Assembly (NCBI GenBank): GCA_964650975.1
Contig: CAZYWA010000232.1
Span: forward strand, 1-11,318
Source: CAZYWA01 sp964650975 [NCBI: uncultured bacterium]
Lineage (GTDB): Bacteria; JADJOY01
Direction of reading: 5' to 3'
Length of the DNA stretch: 11,318 bases
Part shown: piece after piece, positions 1 through 6,295 of the stretch
Layout of the letters: every line of letters begins with the position of its first letter
Position numbering within the stretch: the first letter of the stretch is position 1
Program-made: the position numbers and the translations under genes
Notes under the pieces: model-generated
What the model saw: only the letters and a program-made list of their open reading frames with translations
Databases searched by the model: none
Told to the model about the DNA's origin: nothing

Positions 1-2
1 TC

Positions 3-116
3 TGCGGGATCGAGGACGTGCTCGCGAACGTGCGCGTCGACGAGTTCGACGCGCGCCCCGACTGGCTGCTCGCCGAGCTGGGCGTGGACCGGCTCGCCGT
101 TGCTGGTGCGCTCTGA
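3..116 (+). CDS. 3' end of an unrecognised gene (partial, enters from the left edge)
   Basis: A reading frame is open from the left edge to a TGA at 114-116, giving 37 residues that end in LLAELGVDRLAVAGAL. Codons are strongly G/C-ending (GTG, CTC, GAC, GAG), as in the real genes of this window, which is the main reason to accept it. The tail looks like an amphipathic helix. No family can be named from so short a piece. It is convergent with the minus-strand gene ending at 192, with about 75 bp between the two stop codons. Confidence 0.6.
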   Translation, partial: CGIEDVLANVRVDEFDARPDWLLAELGVDRLAVAGAL

Positions 117-170
117 ATTCAGGTGCCGATCGGCGTCACGAGGCTCGGCTGGTGCCGAAGCAGCGGGGAA

Positions 171-186
171 TCGTCGCGAACGACGA
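171..186. repeat. Small hairpin between two convergent genes
   Basis: TCGTCG-CGAA-CGACGA is a perfect 6-bp stem with a 4-nt loop, lying in the gap between stop codons at 116 and 192. Its position suits a bidirectional transcription end, but neither strand has a following T-tract, so it does not qualify as a standard intrinsic terminator. It could be chance in GC-rich DNA. Confidence 0.25.
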
Positions 187-191
187 GCGTC

Positions 192-482
192 TCAACGGGC
201 ATCGCCCGGCCTCCCCATGCACGCCTTTCGCACCGTGACGCGTTGTTCGTCGGTGAGCGCGTTCCAGCGCGCCTCGTACTCCGCCCTCAGGGAGAACTGG
301 ACATCCGGGACGAGTAGCCTGTCGTGGTTGCGCGCATAGGTCCACTGGCTCTTCGGGGGTGCTCCGTCGAGCACCGTCACGTCTCCCTGCTCGGCAACGT
401 TCCAGACCAACTCTTTGGCGAGGCCATCCCACGGGCCACCGCAGAACTGCACACGAATCACTTTGGTCATTGGGTTCTTCAT
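192..482 (-). CDS. Small hypothetical protein with a GGPWDG motif
   Basis: This predicts a 96-residue soluble protein from an ATG at 482-480; a second in-frame ATG (Met5, 470-468) is an alternative start. Residues 7-20 form a beta-like strand followed by CGGPWDG. Short proteins with a GGP-x-DG motif just after the N-terminus recur as uncharacterised genes in actinobacterial, phage and proteobacterial genomes, from general knowledge; no function is established. There is no signal peptide or membrane segment. A basic/aromatic stretch (SQWTYARNH, 45-53) and a C-terminal helix (about 64-86) follow. It lies 64 bp downstream of the sigma-54 regulator on the same strand, so co-transcription is possible. 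A plus-strand frame across the same bases is arginine/serine-rich and less protein-like. The gene is probably real; its role is unknown. Confidence 0.6.
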   Translation of the reverse strand: MKNPMTKVIRVQFCGGPWDGLAKELVWNVAEQGDVTVLDGAPPKSQWTYARNHDRLLVPDVQFSLRAEYEARWNALTDEQRVTVRKACMGRPGDAR

Positions 483-546
483 GGTGCCAACCCCGCGGGC
501 ATCATGGAGTGCAACACGGGTGCCGGTGACGAGCTGGGATGGAGAA

Positions 547-1881
547 TCAGTCTTGGCCGTCGTACTCGTGCAGCCGGTTGTACAGGGTCTTGAGGCTGAT
601 CCCGAGAATGCGAGCGGCTTGCGGCTTGTGGCCCTGGACAGCGCTCATGGTCGCGACGATCAAGCGCCGCTCGACCTCGGCGATGGTGCTGCCCACGATG
701 ATCGTCCCCGGCCATCTGGAGACCGGCGAGACCGAGAGCGGCACCACACTGGAATCGATGTCCTCCGAGCCGATCACCATGGCGCGCTCGATCAGGTTTC
801 TCAGCTCGCGCACGTTCCCAGGCCAATTGTAGGCGCGCAGCTGCGCGATCGCCTCGTGCGTGAGCCGCTTGGACCTGGCATAACGCGCGCCGAGCTCGGC
901 GGTGAAATGCTCGGCGAGCTGCCGGACATCGTCGCCTCGGTCGCGCAGCGGCGGCAGGCCGATGTCGATGACCATCAGGCGGTAAAGGAGGTCCTCGCGA
1001 AGCCGTCCCTCTCGAACCACGTCCCTCGGGTTGCGGTTGGTGGCGGCGATCACGCGTATGTCGAACGGGATGGTCTGGTTGCCGCCCACTCGATTGAGTG
1101 TCCGGGACTCGAGCACCCGCAACAGCTTCACCTGCATCTCGAGCGGCATCTCGGCGACCTCGTCCAGGAACAGCGTGCCGCCGTCGGCGCGCTCGAAGGC
1201 GCCCAGGCGCCGCCGGTCCGCGCCGGTGAAGCTACCCTTCTCGTGGCCGAAGAACTCGGACTCGATCAGGTTCGGCGCCAGGGCGCCGCAGTTGACGGAG
1301 ACGAGCGGCTTGTCCGCGCGTGCGCTCAAACCGTGCAACGCTTGAGCCACCAGCTCCTTTCCAGTACCAGTCTCCCCGGTGACGAACACCGTGGCATCGC
1401 TCGGTGCGGCACACTCGATCAGCCGGCGGACATCCCGCATCGCGGGGGCATTTCCGAGGATCAGCTTCGACAGCGGGACGCGCGCGGCGGCCACCGACAG
1501 TGGGGAGGACGGACTTCGCGACTCGGCCAGGTGGCGAGCCCGAGCGAGAAACGCCGCCAGCCGCTCCACATCCACGGGTTTCGTCAAGAAGTCGAAGGCA
1601 CCGAGACGAAACGAGAGCACCGCCGATTCCACCGTCGACTTCGCGGCGACGACCGCCACGACCGTGGCGGGCGGGTACTGCAACGGGGGCACGAGGTCGA
1701 GGCCCGAGCCGTCGGGAAGGTCGATGTCGATCAGCGCGGCCGCGACGGTCGTGCGCCGCATCAACGCTCGTGCCGCCTCTATGGAAGCTACGGCGACGGG
1801 CTCGAACCCGAGGGCCGAGACCTGGCCCAGCATCGCGCCCATGAAGAACGGATCGCTACCGACGATGAGGGCAGTCAGCAT
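547..1881 (-). CDS. NtrC-type sigma-54-dependent response regulator with a degenerate receiver
   Basis: This 444-residue protein should remodel sigma-54 RNA polymerase closed complexes using ATP. Order: receiver (2-115), AAA+ domain (about 138-375), Fis-type helix-turn-helix (about 400-440, with LGISLKTLYNRL at 426-437). Visible motifs are Walker A GETGTGKE (169-176), sigma-54-contacting loop GSFTGA (216-221), Walker B GGTLFLDE (234-241) and WPGNVREL (353-360). The receiver keeps D52 and K101, but the acidic pair is replaced by G8-S9 and the switch Thr/Ser by A79, so phosphorylation in the usual way is doubtful. Output modules look intact. The start at 1881 is chosen because the receiver's first strand begins there; the frame stays open to 2229 but that extension is not protein-like. 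A GGAAGGA sits about 20 nt upstream, a rather long spacing. No partner kinase adjoins it on this strand. Its closest family names are AtoC/HydG/FlrC-like; a specific symbol is not justified. Confidence 0.93.
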   Translation of the reverse strand: MLTALIVGSDPFFMGAMLGQVSALGFEPVAVASIEAARALMRRTTVAAALIDIDLPDGSGLDLVPPLQYPPATVVAVVAAKSTVESAVLSFRLGAFDFLTKPVDVERLAAFLARARHLAESRSPSSPLSVAAARVPLSKLILGNAPAMRDVRRLIECAAPSDATVFVTGETGTGKELVAQALHGLSARADKPLVSVNCGALAPNLIESEFFGHEKGSFTGADRRRLGAFERADGGTLFLDEVAEMPLEMQVKLLRVLESRTLNRVGGNQTIPFDIRVIAATNRNPRDVVREGRLREDLLYRLMVIDIGLPPLRDRGDDVRQLAEHFTAELGARYARSKRLTHEAIAQLRAYNWPGNVRELRNLIERAMVIGSEDIDSSVVPLSVSPVSRWPGTIIVGSTIAEVERRLIVATMSAVQGHKPQAARILGISLKTLYNRLHEYDGQD

Positions 1882-1979
1882 GAAGTGCGCACGCGAAGCG
1901 GTCCTTCCAACGGTCGGTATGGTTTCAGGTGGAATAACATCGGGCACTGCCGAACTGAAGGGAGGCGAGGTAGCCCGCC

Positions 1980-1994
1980 GCTTCGCACGAGCCA
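1980..1994 (-). promoter_or_regulatory. Weak sigma-54-like -24/-12 element upstream of the minus-strand regulator
   Basis: Read on the minus strand the site is TGGCTCGTGCGAAGC. The invariant GG and GC dinucleotides have the correct spacing for a -24/-12 element, and TGGC and CG match the consensus, but the A after TGGC and the TT before GC do not. It lies about 100 bp upstream of the ATG at 1881. A sigma-54 activator driving its own gene is plausible, but a match this weak is expected by chance in GC-rich DNA. Confidence 0.18.
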
Positions 1995-2357
1995 GGTGAG
2001 CACACGCTCGATACGACAAAACAGGAATGCATCTATAGCAGCCGTGGAATAGGATAGGCGTACGCGTGCGACGACTCAGCCGCGCCTCGGGAGGACTCCC
2101 CCGCGAGAGCCGCCCGACGTCGAGCTTGTAAGCCGGACGAAGATTGAAGATCGCTTGCAAGACGGCTGGGATCCGGACGCCATTCATGCCAGCCCGAGAC
2201 CATCCCACCCGGCACTCGCCACCCGGCACGGCAGACGCACGGCCCCGCTCTCAATGGCGATGCACAGCCCACGACGAAGCTCGAAGATCCAGCCACGGCG
2301 CCGGGTAGTAGCAAGATCCGCGCCTTGAGCCGTCCGATCCCAATCGACCGAGCAAAG

Positions 2358-2397
2358 CCTCGACCGGGCAAGGCAGGTCAACCCGGCCCGGTCGAGG
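2358..2397. repeat. Perfect 12-bp inverted repeat with a 16-nt loop
   Basis: CCTCGACCGGGC at 2358-2369 is exactly complementary in reverse to GCCCGGTCGAGG at 2386-2397. A near-copy of part of the left arm, TCGACCGAGC, lies just upstream at 2344-2353 (one mismatch to TCGACCGGGC). There is no T-run on either side, so it is not a typical intrinsic terminator. It could be an operator for a dimeric regulator or a structured RNA element. It sits about 475 bp upstream of the minus-strand regulator. Confidence 0.6.
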
Positions 2398-2866
2398 GTG
2401 CGTCCAACTCCAGAGACCACTCGGTCTCGCAGTAGCTCGGCGGTGTGCGGCATCTTTCTGGGGCGGCGAGCGCATCCGCTCGTGACGCCCATGCGAAACC
2501 GCGAGCCGACCGGATCCGCCGACCGCTCGCGTGGAAGTCGGTGACCCGAGCCCGGCGCTCGGTCGGCCCGGCCCGCCCGGTTAGTCAGTCCCAACTTGTT
2601 AGTAGGTTATGCCAAGGCAGTGCGCGTTTATTCAAGAGCGATCGGCGTGCCCGACCCGTGAACGCGACGTGACCACGCGTCGCAGCCGCTCGGAGCTATT
2701 CACGGATGCGCTTCGAGACCGCGTCAGGCTCCGCTCCAGGGGGGCCCACGAACGGCCGGGCCACCCCGCTCGTTTGAGCGAGTCGCCTGCGTCTTGGCGG
2801 GCCGGAGACTGGCCGCCGGCAACGAGCTCGACGGCAGCAGTCCGCCGGCGCGCATCGAGGCCGTGT

Positions 2867-3022
2867 TTCTTCCGCATGCGCTTGCAGCTCGGCCAGATCG
2901 GCGGCTGAGGCAACGCGCAGACGGTGGCGGGGCTCTATCGATTCCGATGCCAGGTCGATAGCGTTCTCGACGCAAGCACTCTCCTGGCCCGTCTGGATCT
3001 CGAGCAGGAGCGCCGCTATCGC
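2867..3022 (-). pseudogene. Possible decayed reading frame, unidentified
   Basis: On the minus strand this stretch reads as 52 residues of balanced, protein-like composition, starting AIAALLLEIQTGQ and later ASAADLAELQAHAEE. The frame is open from an upstream TGA at 3049-3047 to a TAG at 2698-2696, but has no usable start codon before the protein-like part, and the composition turns Arg-rich after 2867. From about 2880 a neighbouring minus frame continues with MRKKHGLDARRRTAAVELVAGG, in pieces that might follow a frameshift. No family is recognised. It may be a gene remnant or chance; I lean only slightly toward a remnant. Confidence 0.15.
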
Positions 3023-3242
3023 GCCCGACCCGATCCTCGCTTCCCTTCACGTGCTCCGGTGTCGGAGCGGAGCCGGTACTTTCCCGAGGGGCCCGCCCCA
3101 CGACTACGCCGTTCGAAGAGCGGCGTGCACCTTGCACCGCCACAGAGCTGGCAGGCGCACTCTCGAACCGCATATTCGGGCGCGCTGCCCGAGCGCATGC
3201 AGCGAACCGCGGCATCCAAACGCCCACGTCGCACTGCCGCGA

Positions 3243-3261
3243 TCGCTCTCGAGCAGAGCGA
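3243..3261. repeat. 7-bp inverted repeat with 5-nt loop
   Basis: TCGCTCT (3243-3249) and AGAGCGA (3255-3261) are perfect inverted copies around CGAGC. It lies about 300 bp upstream of the kinase-like gene at 3563. No T-tract follows. It could be an operator half-site pair or chance. Confidence 0.3.
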
Positions 3262-3345
3262 CCGTGAATCCTTGCGGACGCCGAGGGCTCGCTCCGGATT
3301 CCTCCGCGCACGCCCGCAGAGTCCACGCGGGGGCGATCGATCCTC

Positions 3346-3391
3346 TCGCGAGCGTGCGCAGCGGTCATGTCGCGATCTCGTCCTGTCGCGA
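3346..3391. repeat. Cluster of three TCGCGA palindromes
   Basis: TCGCGA occurs at 3346-3351, 3370-3375 and 3386-3391; the last two lie within the identical octamer TGTCGCGA. Spacings are 24 and 16 bp. The cluster is 170-220 bp upstream of the operon's first start codon, a reasonable place for regulator binding. The hexamer also occurs inside several genes of this window, so the evidence is only the clustering. Confidence 0.3.
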
Positions 3392-3550
3392 ACGTACGAC
3401 GGCAAGCGATCGTCCCAGAGCCCTTCGCTTTCCTCCGTTACTCGCAGTACGCACGAGCAGCCGGGCCCCGAGCACCTAGGTCGAAGGCGATCCTGGCGGC
3501 CTCGGTTTTCAACCCCACGATGAAATTGAGATGTCTTGGTAAACCGACAC

Positions 3551-3555
3551 GGGAG
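3551..3555 (+). promoter_or_regulatory. Ribosome binding site that decides the start at 3563
   Basis: GGGAG is followed by a 7-nt spacer and the ATG at 3563. An in-frame TTG at 3536 would add nine residues but has no such site, so the ATG is preferred. A similar GGGAG precedes the kinase at 6296. Confidence 0.6.
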
Positions 3556-3562
3556 CCCTTCG

Positions 3563-4648
3563 ATGCTGAGCGAATTCGTCGAGACCCACCGCGCAGAGAT
3601 CCTTCGCCGTGGACGAGCAAGGGCCATCCATCGGTTCGACCCCGCCGCCACCGCTCCGGAGTTGGAAGCGGGTGTCAAACATTTCCTTACGCAGCTCCAG
3701 GCTCTCTTGAGCCTCGGAGATCCCCCGCTCCACCCTGACCAAGCTCCCATCGAAGAGAGCGCGGCCGCGCACGGTGCGGACCTCTACCGCTCCGGCTGCA
3801 CGATCGCCCAGGTCGTCAACGTGTACGGCGACCTGTGCCAATCGCTGACCGAGCTCGCGGAAGAGCTGGGAGAGCCGATCTCGGTGTCCGAATTCCATGC
3901 CTTCAACTGGTGCGTGGACTACGCGACGGCCGTGGCCGTCACCGGATTTCAGCGCGTGCGCGACCTTGGGACGGCCCATGACGAGGTCGAACGACTGGAA
4001 GCCCTGGCGCTCGACCTGCGAAGCGCCCTGAGCGTGGCCCAGGCTTCGTTCACGCTGATCCGGCGCGGAACCGTCGGTGTCGGCGGCAGCACCAGCAACG
4101 CGCTGGAACGCAGCTTGGCGCGACTCGGAGATCTCATCGGCCGGTCGCTCACCGAGATTCGCTTGTCATCGGGTGTCCGGCCGCCCGCGGCGATGCGCCT
4201 CGCCGATCTGATTCACGACATCGAGGTCGATGCGACCGCGGCGGCGGACAGCCGGAGCATGACGATTTCGGTCGCCCGGGTGGACGCCAACCTCATGGTT
4301 CAGGCCGACCATCAACTCCTTTTCACGGCCGTGTCGAACCTCGTCCAAAATGCCTTCCAGTTCACACCCGCGCACGGCCATGTCGGGATCACCACGGACT
4401 CGACGGGCGATCGGGTTCGAATCCGCATCGCGGACGAATGCGGCGGGTTACCGGCGGGCAAGATCGAGGAGCTCTTCGCGCCGCTCGCGCAGCACGGCTC
4501 GGGTCTCGGGCTGGACATCAGTCGTCGCGCGGCGGAGGCGATGGGAGCGTCGGTGTCCGCCGAGAACCTTCCCTCGGGCTGCGTGTTCTCCGTCGAAGTG
4601 CCGCGGGCGCCCCTCGCCAGCGCCCCGAACGCGCCGAGTCGCTCATGA
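3563..4648 (+). CDS. RsbRD-type sensor histidine-kinase-like protein lacking the phosphoacceptor His
   Basis: This 361-residue soluble protein has an N-terminal helical region (1-135) resembling the RsbRD N-terminal sensor domain, including AAAHGADLYRSGCTIAQVV (67-85) and a YGDLCQ segment. A dimerisation-like helix pair (about 140-204) and a HATPase_c domain follow, with N-box NLVQNAFQFT (259-268), G1 box DECGG (291-295) and G2 box GSGLGL (312-317). Relatives known from general knowledge carry an LAHELRN-type H-box before the GSTG and DRSLAEVRL motifs. Here the equivalent is LALDLRS (148-154), so L150 (codon CTC, 4010-4012) replaces His, Asp replaces Glu, and Ser replaces Asn. CAC to CTC is a single base change. 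ATP binding may persist but autophosphorylation on the usual His should not. It is the first gene of the plus-strand operon, 103 bp before the sigma-54 regulator, and may control it by binding, phosphatase action or trans-phosphorylation. Confidence 0.85.
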   Translation: MLSEFVETHRAEILRRGRARAIHRFDPAATAPELEAGVKHFLTQLQALLSLGDPPLHPDQAPIEESAAAHGADLYRSGCTIAQVVNVYGDLCQSLTELAEELGEPISVSEFHAFNWCVDYATAVAVTGFQRVRDLGTAHDEVERLEALALDLRSALSVAQASFTLIRRGTVGVGGSTSNALERSLARLGDLIGRSLTEIRLSSGVRPPAAMRLADLIHDIEVDATAAADSRSMTISVARVDANLMVQADHQLLFTAVSNLVQNAFQFTPAHGHVGITTDSTGDRVRIRIADECGGLPAGKIEELFAPLAQHGSGLGLDISRRAAEAMGASVSAENLPSGCVFSVEVPRAPLASAPNAPSRS

Positions 4649-4751
4649 GCCCCGGCGCTCGGCCGTGCATCGGTCGGCGGTCCGGGAGTGGTCCATCTTC
4701 GCGGTGCTCGATCCCGCGGGCAGCGATCGGACGTTTCGAGTGCTGAACCCC

Positions 4752-6278
4752 ATGTCCTCTCGGAGGGTCATCGGCCGTACGCCCCGATTTCTCGTCGTGG
4801 ACGACGAGCCTCAGATCCGCGCGCTCTGCAAACGTGTTCTCCAGCGAGACGGCTACGAGGTCGAGGAAGCAGCCAATGGGAGAGCCGCCCTCGAGCTGCT
4901 CGAGCTCGGCGAGTTCGACGTCGTGATCACGGACTTGCGCATGCCCGAGATGGAGGGTCTCGATCTGCTGCAGGCCGTGAAGAGCCGTCAATCCGATGTC
5001 GAGGTGATCGTCGTCACGGCGCACGGCACGATCCAGGACGCGATCGAAGCCATGAAGCACGGCGCGCTCGATTTCCTGGAGAAACCTTTCGACTTGCAGG
5101 AATTCTCCGCCGCGGCGGCCAAGGCCCTCGAGCGGCGTTCGATGGTGCGAGAAATCAATACGCTCCGGAGTGAGCTGCGTAGCCGCTACCACATGGGCAA
5201 GATGTACGGAAAATCGCCCGCGATGCAGGAGCTCTACGGGCTGGTCGAGCGCTTCGCGCCCACCGACTCGACGATCTTGATCAGCGGCGAAAGCGGTACC
5301 GGCAAGGAAGTCCTGGCGCGCACGATCCACTACGAGTCGAGCCGGCCGAACGGTCCGTTCGTGGCGGTCAACTGCGGCGCGATCGTGCGCGACATCTTCG
5401 AAAGCGAGCTGTTCGGTCACGTGCGGGGCAGCTACACCGGAGCGCTTTCCGACAAGGCTGGATATTTCCGCGATGCCAGCGGCGGCACGGTCTTCCTCGA
5501 CGAGATCACGGAGATGCCGTCCTCGGCCCAGGTAAAATTGCTGCGAGTCCTGCAAGAACGTGAAGTGGTGCCGGTCGGTAGCACGCAGCCGATTCCCATC
5601 GACGTCCGGGTGATCGCGGCGTCGAACTACGACCTGGAGATGGCGCTCCGCGACGGCACGCTGCGCCAGGATCTCTACTTCCGACTCAACGTGATTCGCC
5701 TGGCGCTGCCGCCGCTGCGAGAGCGCCTCGAAGACATCCCGCTGCTCGCGGGCCATTTCCTGGCGCAATCGGCCGCGCGCTGCAATCGGCCGCAGCTGGT
5801 CTCCTTCGCGCCAGACGCGATCGAGCTGCTCTCCGCTTACCCGTGGCCTGGCAATATCCGCGAGCTCCAGAACGCGATCGAGTATGCCGCTGCGCTGTGC
5901 CCCGGTTCGGAGATCCTCGTCGAGCACCTCCCGATGACCATTCGCCGTCGCGCCGGCGAACCGGTACACGGCCTCGCGAAGACGGCTCCCCGCCCGCTGG
6001 TGGCGGAAGCGCGCGCCGATTCGGTCGAGCCTGGTTCATTTCCCACGCTGGACGAGCTCGAACGCGAGCACATCGCGCTTGCGATGGCTCGCTGCGCGGG
6101 CCACCGGAAGCGCGCCGCCGATCTACTCGGGATCGACCCGAAGACGCTCTATCGCAAGCTGTTGCGCAAATCGCCGCACACCGATCCCGATGAGCCAGGC
6201 GGGGAAGCTGAGAGCGAGGTCGCGCCGACCCCGTCGCCGGTCATCGACCCGAGCGCCGCAGCCAGCGCGAACCCGTAG
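4752..6278 (+). CDS. NtrC-type sigma-54-dependent response regulator, intact receiver
   Basis: This 508-residue activator of sigma-54 promoters has a complete receiver (12-125): acidic pair D17/D18, phosphoacceptor D61, T89 and K111. The AAA+ domain (about 150-390) shows Walker A GESGTGKE (179-186), sigma-54 loop GSYTGA (226-231), Walker B GGTVFLDE (244-251) and WPGNIREL (365-372). A Fis-type helix-turn-helix follows (about 432-472, LLGIDPKTLYRKL at 458-470), then an acidic, Pro/Ala-rich tail of about 35 residues. The sigma-54 loop carries Tyr where Phe is usual (GAFTGA). The start is uncertain: ATG at 4752 has only a weak ribosome site, and GTG at 4740 is in frame. The 103-bp gap before it could hold a separate promoter, but none is clear. 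It is the most likely transcriptional output of the operon, controlled by phosphorylation at D61. Confidence 0.93.
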   Translation: MSSRRVIGRTPRFLVVDDEPQIRALCKRVLQRDGYEVEEAANGRAALELLELGEFDVVITDLRMPEMEGLDLLQAVKSRQSDVEVIVVTAHGTIQDAIEAMKHGALDFLEKPFDLQEFSAAAAKALERRSMVREINTLRSELRSRYHMGKMYGKSPAMQELYGLVERFAPTDSTILISGESGTGKEVLARTIHYESSRPNGPFVAVNCGAIVRDIFESELFGHVRGSYTGALSDKAGYFRDASGGTVFLDEITEMPSSAQVKLLRVLQEREVVPVGSTQPIPIDVRVIAASNYDLEMALRDGTLRQDLYFRLNVIRLALPPLRERLEDIPLLAGHFLAQSAARCNRPQLVSFAPDAIELLSAYPWPGNIRELQNAIEYAAALCPGSEILVEHLPMTIRRRAGEPVHGLAKTAPRPLVAEARADSVEPGSFPTLDELEREHIALAMARCAGHRKRAADLLGIDPKTLYRKLLRKSPHTDPDEPGGEAESEVAPTPSPVIDPSAAASANP

Positions 6279-6281
6279 CTC

Positions 6282-6286
6282 GGGAG
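6282..6286 (+). promoter_or_regulatory. Ribosome binding site for the PAS/GAF kinase
   Basis: GGGAG is followed by 9 nt and the ATG at 6296. It lies in the 17-bp gap after the stop codon of the sigma-54 regulator, which supports the chosen start and co-transcription. Confidence 0.55.
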
Positions 6287-6295
6287 CTAGCGGAA

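Larger units (their letters stand above)
1882..3562. other. Long divergent intergenic region with no convincing gene
   Basis: About 1.68 kb separates the two divergent regulatory units. All six frames were read. The open frames present (for example 2184-2594 minus, 2724-3368 minus, 2924-3523 plus) are rich in Arg, Ser and Pro with no recognisable motif, as expected for non-coding GC-rich DNA. The region does contain a 12-bp inverted repeat (2358-2397), a 7-bp inverted repeat (3243-3261), three TCGCGA palindromes within 46 bp (3346-3391), a short AT-richer patch near 2580-2632, and another just before the operon start (about 3505-3545). It could hold promoters and regulator sites for both directions, a decayed gene, or an undetected RNA. 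No tRNA, rRNA, CRISPR or transposase signal was seen. Confidence 0.55.

Noticed and set aside
415-2052. Plus-strand open frame of 545 codons
   Set aside because: It is the antisense shadow of the sigma-54 regulator on the minus strand, whose catalytic motifs are unmistakable. The shadow product is rich in His, Arg, Gln and Asp with no motif.
2089-2100. Near-palindrome GGGAGGACTCCC
   Set aside because: It has only 5-bp arms with a 2-nt centre, too short to distinguish from chance in this composition.
1882-2229. N-terminal extension of the minus-strand sigma-54 regulator
   Set aside because: The frame is open, but the extra 116 residues are low-quality and precede a receiver domain that normally starts at the protein's N-terminus. 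ATG at 1881 fits the family.
2033-2371. Minus-strand frame with a hydrophobic stretch ending VVGC, resembling a lipoprotein signal
   Set aside because: It starts at TTG without a ribosome site, uses codons unlike its neighbours (CTA, AGA), and the rest of the product is not protein-like. The lipobox-like match is probably chance.
2580-2632. AT-richer patch with two GTTAGT copies, considered as a sigma-70 promoter
   Set aside because: TTGTTA could serve as -35, but no acceptable -10 lies at 16-18 bp on the plus strand, and none was found on the minus strand.
2924-3523. Plus-strand 199-codon frame in the intergenic region
   Set aside because: The product is Arg/Ser/Pro-rich with no domain or helix pattern, and overlapping frames on both strands look equally poor.
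4518-5969. Minus-strand open frame of 483 codons
   Set aside because: It is antisense to the second sigma-54 regulator and the end of the kinase-like gene, with no recognisable domain.
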